Of a stretch of 64,000 nt of DNA, positions 1 to 9,378 are shown piece by piece; positions within the stretch are counted from its first letter, which is position 1, and every line of letters begins with the position of its first letter. Source of the DNA: a virus. The stretch is taken from positions 19,817 through 83,816 of the IMG/VR virus record IMGVR_UViG_3300027396_000020; one strand, given 5' to 3'. The notes under the pieces are model-generated. The model was not told where the DNA came from. It saw only the letters and a program-made list of their open reading frames with translations, and ran no database searches. The position numbers were made by a program, and so were the translations under genes.

Positions 1-3000
1 TGCGAGGAACACTCCCTGACCATATGCTACGCTAGTTCCTGTGATGGCCAAGTTAGATTGATACCATGTAGTTAGATCAAAGCTATAAATGGTCTTAGAA
101 CTTGCACTTGATACTATCAAGAATCTATTGTTACCGTATGCAATATCGCTCCAAGTAGCACTGATCGGTAATGTCACTGAAGTCCAGTTTATTCCATCTG
201 TAGATTTTGCTGCTACGGTGCCTGATGCAGCGATAGCGACAAAGACTCCCTTGCCATATACCACTTTGACCCATGCTTGATTTGGCAATCCAGAACCACT
301 GGCCCATGTCTGTCCAGAGTTTGTTGAATATGCTGCTGTAGTAGAGTTTGAAGCTATCGCTACGAATTTACCATTTCCATATGCGACACTGGTCCATGTT
401 GTTGATGACGGAAGGGTAAATGGTCTCCATCCATTACCATTGTTAAATGATACTAGCACTGTAGAGTTAGTCGCTCCACCTGAGCTAATGATAACCCATG
501 CACCTTGACCGTAGGCGATTCCAGTCCAGTTTCCACTGGTTGGCAACGGAACATTAGACCAGTTAAGGCCGTCTGATGTCCTAGATGCTGTCGAACCACC
601 ATTGGCGATCGCGATCCAATAACCATCGCCATCGCCATAAGCTACATCAACCCAGTTATTAGTTGGGGGTAGTATGCTCATAGTACCAGCTGTCTGAGAG
701 AATGTTGGGTCTGTAAACTCTAGTTTCGGTTCTATAAAGTAAACAGTAGAACTATCTAATGGAGATATCGCCGGTGTTCCTGGAATAATATGATCCCAAC
801 CACTAGCACCAAGTTTCATAGCACCAGTTTTGGTTGCTAGATTAAATGATATGCCACTACCTTGAGAAGCTGTTACTGTGAATGTGTTGTTATTCGAGTC
901 AATAGTATTGACATAATATGTTGTTCCAGATACTGGACCACCAAATAATGATGTTCTGAACTGTACATTCATAGTACCTGTAGAAGTTGTCACATTAGTC
1001 TTTGTACTTGTTGAGGTTCCTGTTAGATTAGAAACGCTGGCGTTAGTACCTGGGTTAAATGCTGCTGGTGATGTCCTTACTAGCACATTACCAGTAGCGT
1101 TAATCAATCCAACTGCTGATCCGCCAGGAGTCTGGCTGATCGTAAATGAAGTGGCATTGTTAACCGCTAGGATATAATATACTACTTCTGCCTGTACGTT
1201 TCCAAATGTATTTCCTATGAATACCACTGGGTTATTAGCTTGGAAACCAGCTGTCGATCCTACAGTGATTAGGTTAGTTGTTATCTGAGTAGCTGTTGCC
1301 TGTGTTGACAAAATGCTGCTAGAAATCTGGAAAGTATTTGCACTGACTATCTTGCTGATATAATATTTTGTTCCTTCTACGATATTGGTTCCAGTTGTAG
1401 TTCCTGCAAATACGATCGGATTCAATGGAATCAACGTAGAGGTCGATGACACTGTAATCAAGTTACCAGTCGATGCCACGGCTGTTGGAGCTACAGTTAC
1501 TAGACTATTAGAAATAGTAAAGTTATATCCATCTATGATATCTTGTATGTAGTAGGTATTTCCTAGTGTGAGTCCTCCGAGTGCGGTTCCACCGGTAAAC
1601 TGTGCAACTAAGTTTGGTAGCATATTTGCTGTGCTGCCTACAGTGATAAAACTATTTCCTGCAGGGAAACTCATAGTCATCTGACCAGTGGCTGTCACTA
1701 ACTGTGCAACAGGTCCATAGATAGTAGCAGTAATCTGTATGGTTGTACTATCAATGATCGACGAAATATAGTAGAAATAATCAGGAGTAATACCACCAAA
1801 CATAGCTTGTGTATTGTCTGATGCAAAAAACTTAATAGGCTGGTTTACTCTCAACTGAGCTGTTGTAGCCACAGTTACAAGATTGTAAATACCGCCAGAT
1901 ACTGCTGTGACTAGCACAGTTCCTGTACTTGTATTTGTGGTCGATGTTGTATAATAGGTTGGCGTAAACTCACATGGCATTCCAACATACAGCTGAGACA
2001 CGTTAGATCCTGAACCAAGAGTAAAGTTATTAGTACTGCTTGTTGTTGCTGTGATGTTCAACTGTTTAAAGGAAGGCTTCAATACGTTGGCACGTTTACT
2101 ATTGCCACTGTCAAAATAACTGATAGTACCATATTGACCAGCACCTGTTCCACTATTAATAAAGACATTCATACCTACATAGTTGGTATCTGACTTAGTG
2201 TCTGATCCTGCTAATAATACATAGGTATCAGTACCGCCTTGGGCGTTATTACTAGCTGTTAGATAACCAGCTCCACCAGGAGTTCCGCTTCCGGAAAGAT
2301 CAGTGATACGTGTCTGGAATACTGACTGTGTTCTATTTTCATCGCCGACTACAAGAGCTCCAGTACCAGCACCTTGTATGTTGAAGTTGGCATATGAAGT
2401 GTAGTTGTTATTATCAGTTTCAAAATAGAAACTAGGTTTACCAGTGTTTGTTGAAAGCTCTAGTTGAGAACCATAGAAATAAGTATATCCTGCACCGTTA
2501 TTTCTACCACGTGCATATAATCTATATTCTAGATTGGTATTAAGACCGGTTACATCATTTACGGCCATCCATAGTCTATACCATCCGTTTGGCAACACCA
2601 CAACGCCGTATTGTGAAGGAACAAATCCAGTTCCGTCGCTGCTGGCTGTGGTTACACCTGTGAGGAAGTTATAGTTTACTGAACTTCTAACTGTGGTATT
2701 ACCGCTAAATGTTCCGTAAAGATCAACCGATGGAACATTTCCATATTTTACATAAGCACTAAGAGTATAGTTTCTAGCACTGTTCTGCGGAACTGTTCCA
2801 GTTACACTAACTGTTAATATAGCCGAGCCGCTTAGTGAAGTTACAGTGATTGTACAATCATTAGTAGTTACTAGACCACCTAGCTGATCGCCAGGTACGA
2901 ACATCTGGTTTCCAGTAACATAGCCGCTACCGCCTTGATTGACCGAAACTACATAACCGGTACTTGTAACAGTTATGTCAAATAATGCACCGATACCACT

Positions 3001-6000
3001 ACCTGTTAAGTTAGTAGCTGAAAGGCCTGAATAAGTTTTACCTGCCGCTGGTATCGCTACTGATTGATAGATGTAAGCACTATCTGTACCGCCAGTAGTA
3101 CCTGTAAGAGTCCATGCTTCGGAGTTTCCTGTAGGTGCTATCTGGTTTTTCTGTATGCTAACATTACCATCAGTGCTCCACGCCACGTTGTTATAGACGT
3201 TACTGTAGTCTAAGAAGTTTAGTGTACTGGTCAAATAGTTATTACCAGCATTCTTATAGTTTAGACCAACTAGCTGGGCATTACCGCTCAATGAGCTCTG
3301 TACTGATGCTTGTATCTGTGATGATTTGTTGTATACATTTCCAGAGATAGGAACTTCGGCAAGATCGTAACCTTCTGCGATAACACCATATGTACCATAT
3401 GATGTATTACCGTTAGTTGCACGAATCTTTCCTCCACCTTCAGCGATGTAACCGGCATAAGAATAATATGCGAACACAGAAACAAGTTCTGTTAGTGCGT
3501 TATGTCCGGTACACCATACGCCTACACCGCCTGAAAGAATAGTTGTGTAGTCGTTGGCAACGATTGATTTGTTTCCACCGTTGTGTAGGTCTCCGTCAAT
3601 CTTGATACCAGTACATCCATATCCGAACACAGAACAGTTCTGTGTGTATGGAGAACGTTGGTAAATCCAACTACGTGAGTCATTTGGTCCACGTCCTGGG
3701 TCAAGGCTTGAATAAGAACCGCCTGTGGGACGCTGAGTTTGATTAGCGTTAATACCGCTCAATGAACCTAACAGTCCAGTAAACGTCATATTTCTTAGAC
3801 CTGTTCCGTTTCTTAAATGGAACATATCTTTGATTGCATCACCGCCGAACAAGAAAATAGCTACATTACCTGCTGTTTGTGTTTGAACAGGGAATATAGG
3901 TCCGCCTGGGAATGTACTAAGGCTGAACTTAGTACTAGTAATCGCTGTGCCAACGATAGTTGAACCTAGACCGGTAGTCCATGCTTCTGCAAAACTAAAA
4001 TCATGATAGTGATATGTACTATCAGGCGTAGCATGACCACCTGCAAGATCTTCACCAAATGAATAACCTAGTGCCTCGCCAGCTGCATATGATGCATTGT
4101 AGGTATATCCAGGTATAGAAGTAAATCCGTTAGGTGAACCTTGTGCTGCGCTAGGTGAGAACATAGCGACACCATTTAACCAGAATCCAATAGGACCATA
4201 TCCTACATCAGGATGTGTCAACGATGCTACGTTAGTTCCTGCACGAAGCTTAAATGTTAGGTTCCAATCTTTTACGTTAGGATTGTTTGCGCCTGCTGGG
4301 TTTCCAAAACTGTGATAAGGGACACCAGTAGATTTAATCTTGATGTTACCACCGCCATTGGTAATAGTCCAGCTGTGCTGGCGTCCGTCAAAGTTTGATT
4401 TTTGACTTGTATATGCGATTTCATATCCTGCAGGTGCTGATCCTCCGCCACTGTAGTAGTCGCTGATAAAAGGATTTGGATCGCCATAGAACTTTTTACC
4501 TAGGACATATGGATATGCTGGGTCGCCGTTTGCATCAATAGTGCAGAAATAAGCATATGTGCCGTTAGGATAATCAGGAGTTACACAATAACGTCCATTA
4601 TAAAGATCGAGATCGGTGCCTTGAGGGTTAGTAAAGCTCCAATCTTCGTTAAACATGCCCATAGGATACTGGCTAACGTTTGTAGCTGGTGCTACTCTAG
4701 TCGAAGGACTATTAAGAGTATAACCACTCTGCATACGTTTTGTAGCAGAGTTAGCATTAGTAGCTTGAGAATAGCCATAAGGACCATAAACAGGATAACC
4801 GTCAAGTGCAAATCCAAGGATCTTACTGTGTCCATCTGGATGTGTTAAGCTACCGTTAAGGTATTCGATTTCATTTACTTCTGGCACACCAACGTTAGCA
4901 GCGTTTGTGTCATTCACATAGAAAGTTGTTCCGGTAGTAGTTCCGCCGATAGTTTTTGTTGGAGCACCAATATCGATAGCTCCAGAAAACTGTACCGGAG
5001 TTCCATGATTTAGACCTTCTGTAGTTATAACTGTAAATGAGTTATCGGCAGAAGATGAACTTTTAACTACTGTGTTGATAACAATATTAGGTTGTACGAC
5101 TGTACCTCTAAGTTCATCACCAACGATTGCAGTCATCTCTGGAACTGTGATTGGCAATGTTTCTTTATATGTACCTGTCTTAACAAAGATAGTCGATGTA
5201 ATACCTTGGTTAGCTGGAGGCAATCCAGTAGTAGAATGACTGGTGAACGCTGAAATAGGTAAAGCAAATAGAGCATTTATCGCATCGATAGCACCGGTTT
5301 CCAACGGATGATTTGCCGCATCAGTAATCTGCGGTACTCGGAGATCCACAGGTATGTTATTCAAGACCTGATAGTCGTTAATCGGTAATAATGGTGTGCT
5401 AGTGATCGCATTTTGTATCACTAAACTTTGTATCTTGTTAATAGCAGCAATGATGTACGGCATGACCGCTTCAGTTCCTGCATTGTAAAACTGTGTTTTT
5501 GATCCGTCAACAAAATATGCTAGAGTCTGCATAACTGTCTGACCGTTGCCGCCACGTCCTAGATCATATAAGACAGCTTCTAGAATAAATCCAGCATCTC
5601 TTCTTGTTTTTGTTTCGTCAAATACCGAGCTTGGAGTGAATCCGTCGAGCGAGTTAGCTTTGGCATATAACATATATTGCCACATCTCTTCGATGATCCA
5701 ATCTCTATTCGCTTCAGCTAGATACCTAGCATTATGGAAGAAAGTTCCTTCTAGGATTTTATCGCAGGCATATTTGATTGTGGCAAAAGGCTTGTCCCAT
5801 GATGTTCCGTGTTGTGTGTCATCTACACCTTGTGTAGTTGATACATAGAATACGTTAGTAATCTCGTTAATCGTGCTCCATGTAGGAAGTTTAGAACTGG
5901 CTTTTAGAACCTTATCTTTTTCACCTATCGCGATAGCTGTGTTTGTATAACCAGAAACATATGTTTCTAGGTCACCAAGTTGATTCATAGCATTCTTAGG

Positions 6001-7428
6001 AGCATGTGCTACTAGTTTGACCCAATACATATTAGCTGTATCTAGGTCAGGTCTATTCATTATGATATCAATCTTTGTACTAGCACTATGATTTCTTATG
6101 CAACGATAGGTAAAGTTTTGCCAGTAGACAACATCACCGACTGAATAAACTATAGGACTAGAATTGGTGCTGTACTGCCAACGAGCTAGATAGTTTAGAC
6201 CCATAACCAACGGAGTCCAATAGACATAGTTAACACCTGTAAATGTAACCGTATCACCGTTGGTACTAACACCGTCTGGTCCTCTATCCATCACTAGGGT
6301 AGTTCCGTCAGTTACCTGTGAAACTCTTTGACCAATCGTAAAACCAGGTCCAGTAATGATCATTCCAGGACGGATAGCAGCAGTACTAGTCACTACCAAT
6401 GTAGTTCCTGTAGCTGAAGTAACTGATGTTGAAACAACATATGAAGTAGGATCTGTATCGAGCTGTTGAGTTGTAGCAGGAACATCTTGTGCTGCTTCAA
6501 AAAGTATTCCACCTTTTCTTACTACATCGCCAATCTTATAAGATTGCATTCCATCCCATTCGGCCTTCATGTTGAAACCTTGAGTCAAGATAGACCAAGA
6601 CAACGATGACATTGAAGGAATGTTATTTTGATTGTTTTCTTCTGTACAAACGTATGTGTATCCACCATAGATAACTACGTCACCTGGATTGTAGATAGCA
6701 AACTGACTCCATGTTGTTTGGAGTTCAAGTCCAGGCATCCATATCTGCCATTTTGTAGGATCAAATGTTATCGAAGAATCATATGTTCCTGATGTGTGAC
6801 CAGCTGTACAAATATAAAGATCTGGACTACGATAAACGATATCGTTTAACTTATATCGTACATTAGACATCCATGTGCCTTTGTACTCTATTCCATTGTT
6901 AACTAATGACCATTTAGATTGATCTGATTCAAGTCCTGTGGCAACATCAACAGCAGAAATATGATTTGTATTACATTCGTAGACGATTCCGCCATACTTG
7001 ACGGTGTCACCTTTGCCGTATACTGTATTAGGAGTCCATGCGTTGTCCCACTTAGTAAAGGTAGATAGCGTTACCCATTTGCTAAGATCGATCTGAGGCT
7101 GTGGATTGTTTGAGCTGGTATGACTCTCTGAACAGACATAAACTACACCGCCGTAGGTGACAATATTACCTAGACTGTAATAGGTATTGGAGGTCCACTC
7201 TTGTTTCCAGGTCTTACCATCTACCGATAGTTCCCAATATGGAGTAATAGCACCCGAAGGTGTTACGTGTGCTAGGTCATTATAAAAATCGCTAGCATTA
7301 TGTGGAATAAGACATATGTATGTCTTACCATTATACTGAACTACGGCGTCTCTGTTATAAAACTCACCAGTAACCCACTGTCCTGCCCAGTTATATCTTA
7401 ATCTCGCTATCTTAAACTCTGCTGCCAT
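1..7428 (-). CDS. Giant virion adhesin with CBM-like, YHYH and Asp-box-like repeats (partial, runs off left edge)
   Basis: The frame is open from the ATG at 7428 (AGGA box about 9 bases upstream) to base 1, giving at least 2,476 residues; the C-terminus lies outside the window. Residues ~1-470 hold about seven modules of 50-65 residues with the pattern W...Y..GD.V.Y.G..Y.C...W, resembling CBM5/12-type carbohydrate-binding modules. At ~535-560 is DDTQHGTSWDKPFATI, a motif seen at the start of phage beta-helix regions. Residues ~870-1140 contain both hallmarks of the YHYH domain, GYPVYGPYGY and YHYHDF. Residues ~1800-2195 hold about five tandem beta-rich repeats ending in YYI. From ~2230 onward come Asp-box-like repeats (VAYGNGKFVAIA, STDGINW) suggestive of a beta-propeller. 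It is the last gene of the late fibre block seen here. A role as a long host- or polysaccharide-binding virion protein is inferred. Confidence 0.85.
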   Translation of the reverse strand, partial: MAAEFKIARLRYNWAGQWVTGEFYNRDAVVQYNGKTYICLIPHNASDFYNDLAHVTPSGAITPYWELSVDGKTWKQEWTSNTYYSLGNIVTYGGVVYVCSESHTSSNNPQPQIDLSKWVTLSTFTKWDNAWTPNTVYGKGDTVKYGGIVYECNTNHISAVDVATGLESDQSKWSLVNNGIEYKGTWMSNVRYKLNDIVYRSPDLYICTAGHTSGTYDSSITFDPTKWQIWMPGLELQTTWSQFAIYNPGDVVIYGGYTYVCTEENNQNNIPSMSSLSWSILTQGFNMKAEWDGMQSYKIGDVVRKGGILFEAAQDVPATTQQLDTDPTSYVVSTSVTSATGTTLVVTSTAAIRPGMIITGPGFTIGQRVSQVTDGTTLVMDRGPDGVSTNGDTVTFTGVNYVYWTPLVMGLNYLARWQYSTNSSPIVYSVGDVVYWQNFTYRCIRNHSASTKIDIIMNRPDLDTANMYWVKLVAHAPKNAMNQLGDLETYVSGYTNTAIAIGEKDKVLKASSKLPTWSTINEITNVFYVSTTQGVDDTQHGTSWDKPFATIKYACDKILEGTFFHNARYLAEANRDWIIEEMWQYMLYAKANSLDGFTPSSVFDETKTRRDAGFILEAVLYDLGRGGNGQTVMQTLAYFVDGSKTQFYNAGTEAVMPYIIAAINKIQSLVIQNAITSTPLLPINDYQVLNNIPVDLRVPQITDAANHPLETGAIDAINALFALPISAFTSHSTTGLPPANQGITSTIFVKTGTYKETLPITVPEMTAIVGDELRGTVVQPNIVINTVVKSSSSADNSFTVITTEGLNHGTPVQFSGAIDIGAPTKTIGGTTTGTTFYVNDTNAANVGVPEVNEIEYLNGSLTHPDGHSKILGFALDGYPVYGPYGYSQATNANSATKRMQSGYTLNSPSTRVAPATNVSQYPMGMFNEDWSFTNPQGTDLDLYNGRYCVTPDYPNGTYAYFCTIDANGDPAYPYVLGKKFYGDPNPFISDYYSGGGSAPAGYEIAYTSQKSNFDGRQHSWTITNGGGNIKIKSTGVPYHSFGNPAGANNPNVKDWNLTFKLRAGTNVASLTHPDVGYGPIGFWLNGVAMFSPSAAQGSPNGFTSIPGYTYNASYAAGEALGYSFGEDLAGGHATPDSTYHYHDFSFAEAWTTGLGSTIVGTAITSTKFSLSTFPGGPIFPVQTQTAGNVAIFLFGGDAIKDMFHLRNGTGLRNMTFTGLLGSLSGINANQTQRPTGGSYSSLDPGRGPNDSRSWIYQRSPYTQNCSVFGYGCTGIKIDGDLHNGGNKSIVANDYTTILSGGVGVWCTGHNALTELVSVFAYYSYAGYIAEGGGKIRATNGNTSYGTYGVIAEGYDLAEVPISGNVYNKSSQIQASVQSSLSGNAQLVGLNYKNAGNNYLTSTLNFLDYSNVYNNVAWSTDGNVSIQKNQIAPTGNSEAWTLTGTTGGTDSAYIYQSVAIPAAGKTYSGLSATNLTGSGIGALFDITVTSTGYVVSVNQGGSGYVTGNQMFVPGDQLGGLVTTNDCTITVTSLSGSAILTVSVTGTVPQNSARNYTLSAYVKYGNVPSVDLYGTFSGNTTVRSSVNYNFLTGVTTASSDGTGFVPSQYGVVVLPNGWYRLWMAVNDVTGLNTNLEYRLYARGRNNGAGYTYFYGSQLELSTNTGKPSFYFETDNNNYTSYANFNIQGAGTGALVVGDENRTQSVFQTRITDLSGSGTPGGAGYLTASNNAQGGTDTYVLLAGSDTKSDTNYVGMNVFINSGTGAGQYGTISYFDSGNSKRANVLKPSFKQLNITATTSSTNNFTLGSGSNVSQLYVGMPCEFTPTYYTTSTTNTSTGTVLVTAVSGGIYNLVTVATTAQLRVNQPIKFFASDNTQAMFGGITPDYFYYISSIIDSTTIQITATIYGPVAQLVTATGQMTMSFPAGNSFITVGSTANMLPNLVAQFTGGTALGGLTLGNTYYIQDIIDGYNFTISNSLVTVAPTAVASTGNLITVSSTSTLIPLNPIVFAGTTTGTNIVEGTKYYISKIVSANTFQISSSILSTQATATQITTNLITVGSTAGFQANNPVVFIGNTFGNVQAEVVYYILAVNNATSFTISQTPGGSAVGLINATGNVLVRTSPAAFNPGTNASVSNLTGTSTSTKTNVTTSTGTMNVQFRTSLFGGPVSGTTYYVNTIDSNNNTFTVTASQGSGISFNLATKTGAMKLGASGWDHIIPGTPAISPLDSSTVYFIEPKLEFTDPTFSQTAGTMSILPPTNNWVDVAYGDGDGYWIAIANGGSTASRTSDGLNWSNVPLPTSGNWTGIAYGQGAWVIISSGGATNSTVLVSFNNGNGWRPFTLPSSTTWTSVAYGNGKFVAIASNSTTAAYSTNSGQTWASGSGLPNQAWVKVVYGKGVFVAIAASGTVAAKSTDGINWTSVTLPISATWSDIAYGNNRFLIVSSASSKTIYSFDLTTWYQSNLAITGTSVAYGQGVFLA

Positions 7429-7449
7429 TTTTGTGTTTTCCTAAATATT

Positions 7450-7827
7450 TTAGACTACCGGTGGCATGATCTGACTTGGATCATACTCATAGGCCTGGTT
7501 AACTCTTACTGCCAACTCTCCTTTGGCTGTGATATAATAAAAAATATTCTTGTCATCCCAACGATATTGATCGTAGAACAGATTTTCATATGGTCTGCTA
7601 TGGTCTTGGGCTGTTCTTCCATCAAAAAAATCAACACCGTATTCAAAATCTTCGTAGTTCTGGGCATTAGGTCCGGGAACATTAATAATGATCTTTTCTG
7701 TAGAGTTGATCTGATCAATCTTAGCAAAATAAAGATTGCCTGCTTCATCTCTACGAAGTGCAAGGAAATATCTCGGGTTACCTGTACCAAGTATGTCTGC
7801 GGTTGTAATCTGTCCAACGTAACTCAT
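7450..7827 (-). CDS. Small virion-associated protein of unknown function (125 aa)
   Basis: A 125-residue soluble protein with no signal peptide or membrane segment. It is rich in aromatic and acidic residues (YGVDFFDG, FYDQYRWDD) and reads like a small mixed alpha/beta domain. I do not recognise the family. A strong ribosome binding site (AAGGAG, 6 bases before the ATG at 7827) decides the start. It lies 10 bases after the 110-residue gene and 21 bases before the giant adhesin gene, all on the minus strand, so it is probably translated from the same late message. A structural or assembly-helper role for the neighbouring fibre is inferred from position only. Confidence 0.7.
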   Translation of the reverse strand: MSYVGQITTADILGTGNPRYFLALRRDEAGNLYFAKIDQINSTEKIIINVPGPNAQNYEDFEYGVDFFDGRTAQDHSRPYENLFYDQYRWDDKNIFYYITAKGELAVRVNQAYEYDPSQIMPPVV

Positions 7828-7837
7828 TTATATCTCC

Positions 7838-8170
7838 TTAGCTGATCTCTACGTAACTTAATACTAGATCAACACTATCATCGGTATTTGTAGTTATAAC
7901 TATTGCTGTTTGCTCACCTAACACTAGACGTTCGCCGCCATTGACTACTCGCAAACTCTGGTTGGGCGGTATTACAGCATTCTGTATGTAATACGCAGAA
8001 GTAGCCGATACGCTATCTTCTAGGTGTATGCTAGCTAATACGATACTGCTAGTAACATTTGTAAGGCTGATTCCTACTATCGTAGTTTTAACACCAGCGT
8101 CTGTAGTCAATACTGTAGTTGGCGCTGTTCCTAAGTTCGATTGTAAAACGTTTTTAAATGCTGTTGGCAT
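7838..8170 (-). CDS. Small beta-sandwich virion protein (110 aa)
   Basis: An all-beta protein of 110 residues starting MPTAFKNVLQ, of a type I associate with T4-like marine phage structural proteins. The pattern IPPNQSLRVVNGGERLVL followed by a closing strand pair (DSVDLVLSYVEI) is echoed in the 122-residue protein encoded at 12583-12951 (VPAGETVFF.EERIVLDG), so the two look like distant paralogues. An AGGATAAGAGA ribosome binding region precedes the ATG at 8170, and the gene starts 7 bases after the 349-residue fibre gene ends. Function is unknown; a small capping or decoration subunit on the neighbouring fibre proteins is a guess. Confidence 0.7.
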   Translation of the reverse strand: MPTAFKNVLQSNLGTAPTTVLTTDAGVKTTIVGISLTNVTSSIVLASIHLEDSVSATSAYYIQNAVIPPNQSLRVVNGGERLVLGEQTAIVITTNTDDSVDLVLSYVEIS

Positions 8171-8177
8171 AGTTCTC

Positions 8178-9227
8178 TTATCCTAATATGATCACTAAAG
8201 ACAGCGCGATGTCTTGTGCTTGTGCTTGACTGACAGCACCTGCAGCACCTGCAGGGCTAGCCCATGTTAATCCATCCCATACTTCAAGTGCTTTTGACTG
8301 AGTGTTATATCTTGTCATACCTAGAACTTGATTGTTTGGACGTTGAGCGTTGGTTCCAACCGGTGGAACAAAACCGTTAGTGCCGGCAAACTTGACGTAA
8401 CCTGTTCCTGTTTGTACTATCTGGCTGATAGCACCAGATAATACGTTAGTGATAGTGTTGTCAACTACCTTGAAGTTACCTAATCTTATACCACCGGTAC
8501 CATTACCGTTGATAAAGAGATCTTGTCCTGTTGGTGTACTGATTGTGTTACCAGTAAAGTTAATATTGCCGACATTGAATGTTGGAGTATTAAAGTTATC
8601 AGTGAACAAGTTTGTGGCATACACGCTGCGCCATCTCTTTGAAGGACTTCCTAGACTGTATGCGTTGTCGGTTACAGGCAGAACGTTGCTGTTAATGCCT
8701 GCATTGAATACTACATTATCTGTTGATTGATCACCGATGGTTACATTACCACCGATAGTGATATTTCCTGTAGCGGAAATGTTTCCAGTGACATTCAAAT
8801 CACCGGTGATGTTTGTGTTACCGGTAATCATTAGCTTGCCAGAACCGTTTGGAACTAGTTCTAGATTTGCATTTGAGTTGAATGTGGAAATAGTATTTCC
8901 GCTGATCTGTATCTCATCAACTTGTAGTTTTGAATGATATACAGTAGCTTGATTACCCGAAGGAACAAAAGAAATAGTTCCTGATGTGCTGGCAAGTGTG
9001 TTGCCAGAAATAACTAGGTTTCCAACAGTAACTTGATTTGCTACTGTTATGTTTGTTGATTTTGTTGTACCGTTAACATCTAGAGCGGCCGTAGGAGATA
9101 CGTTATTAACGCCGATGCGCGAGTTATTAACACTTAGATAGAGTAAGTCCGTCTCAAAGGCTAGGTCCACACCGTCACGGTTCAGGTTAGCCTTGAGCAG
9201 CGGCCCACTGATACGACCAATAGCCAT
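8178..9227 (-). CDS. Fibre-like virion protein, paralogue of the 402-aa neighbour
   Basis: A 349-residue protein with Gly/Asn/Thr-rich low-complexity beta repeats (TGNTNITGDLNVTGNIS), typical of phage fibre shafts. Its N-terminus (GRISGPLLKANLNRDGVDLAF, then DLLYL..NNSRIGVN..SPTAALD) matches the neighbour at 9379-10587 (GRIGGKLLKDNLLRNGVDLTF), so the pair arose by duplication. The middle DNAYSLGSPSKRWRSVYA resembles the lead-in to knob domains in tail fibres. Near the C-terminus is the motif FVPPVGTNAQRP...G.TRYNT...LEVWDG.TW, shared by several proteins of this block. AGGAGAG lies 4 bases before the ATG at 9227, and a 130-base leader with a late-promoter box precedes it. Likely a fibre or adhesin subunit; its place on the virion is unknown. 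Confidence 0.8.
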   Translation of the reverse strand: MAIGRISGPLLKANLNRDGVDLAFETDLLYLSVNNSRIGVNNVSPTAALDVNGTTKSTNITVANQVTVGNLVISGNTLASTSGTISFVPSGNQATVYHSKLQVDEIQISGNTISTFNSNANLELVPNGSGKLMITGNTNITGDLNVTGNISATGNITIGGNVTIGDQSTDNVVFNAGINSNVLPVTDNAYSLGSPSKRWRSVYATNLFTDNFNTPTFNVGNINFTGNTISTPTGQDLFINGNGTGGIRLGNFKVVDNTITNVLSGAISQIVQTGTGYVKFAGTNGFVPPVGTNAQRPNNQVLGMTRYNTQSKALEVWDGLTWASPAGAAGAVSQAQAQDIALSLVIILG

Positions 9228-9378
9228 GCGCTCTCCTATACGACCCCGTGTTTCACGGTTAACCTATTTTGGATTTCTCCGCATCCGCTTTAACGGCTCT
9301 TTGCTGGTTTACCACAGTTGAGTATCGTAAAGACCTTGGTCGGGTCCTTACAGTAATAGTATTTATGCCGAATAGGAA
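9228..9378 (-). promoter_or_regulatory. Late promoter region and structured 5' leader of the 349-aa fibre gene
   Basis: Between two fibre genes on the minus strand lies about 150 bases without a gene. The minus-strand box CATAAATA occupies 9360-9367, one mismatch from the T4 late consensus TATAAATA, and would give a leader of roughly 125 bases. The leader contains a perfect hairpin CCGTG-AAA-CACGG (9246-9258) close to the AGGAGAG ribosome binding site, plus a GACC..GGTC pairing near its 5' end. Leaders elsewhere in this phage are about 10-50 bases, so this one is long. Regulation by the structure is inferred. Confidence 0.5.
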
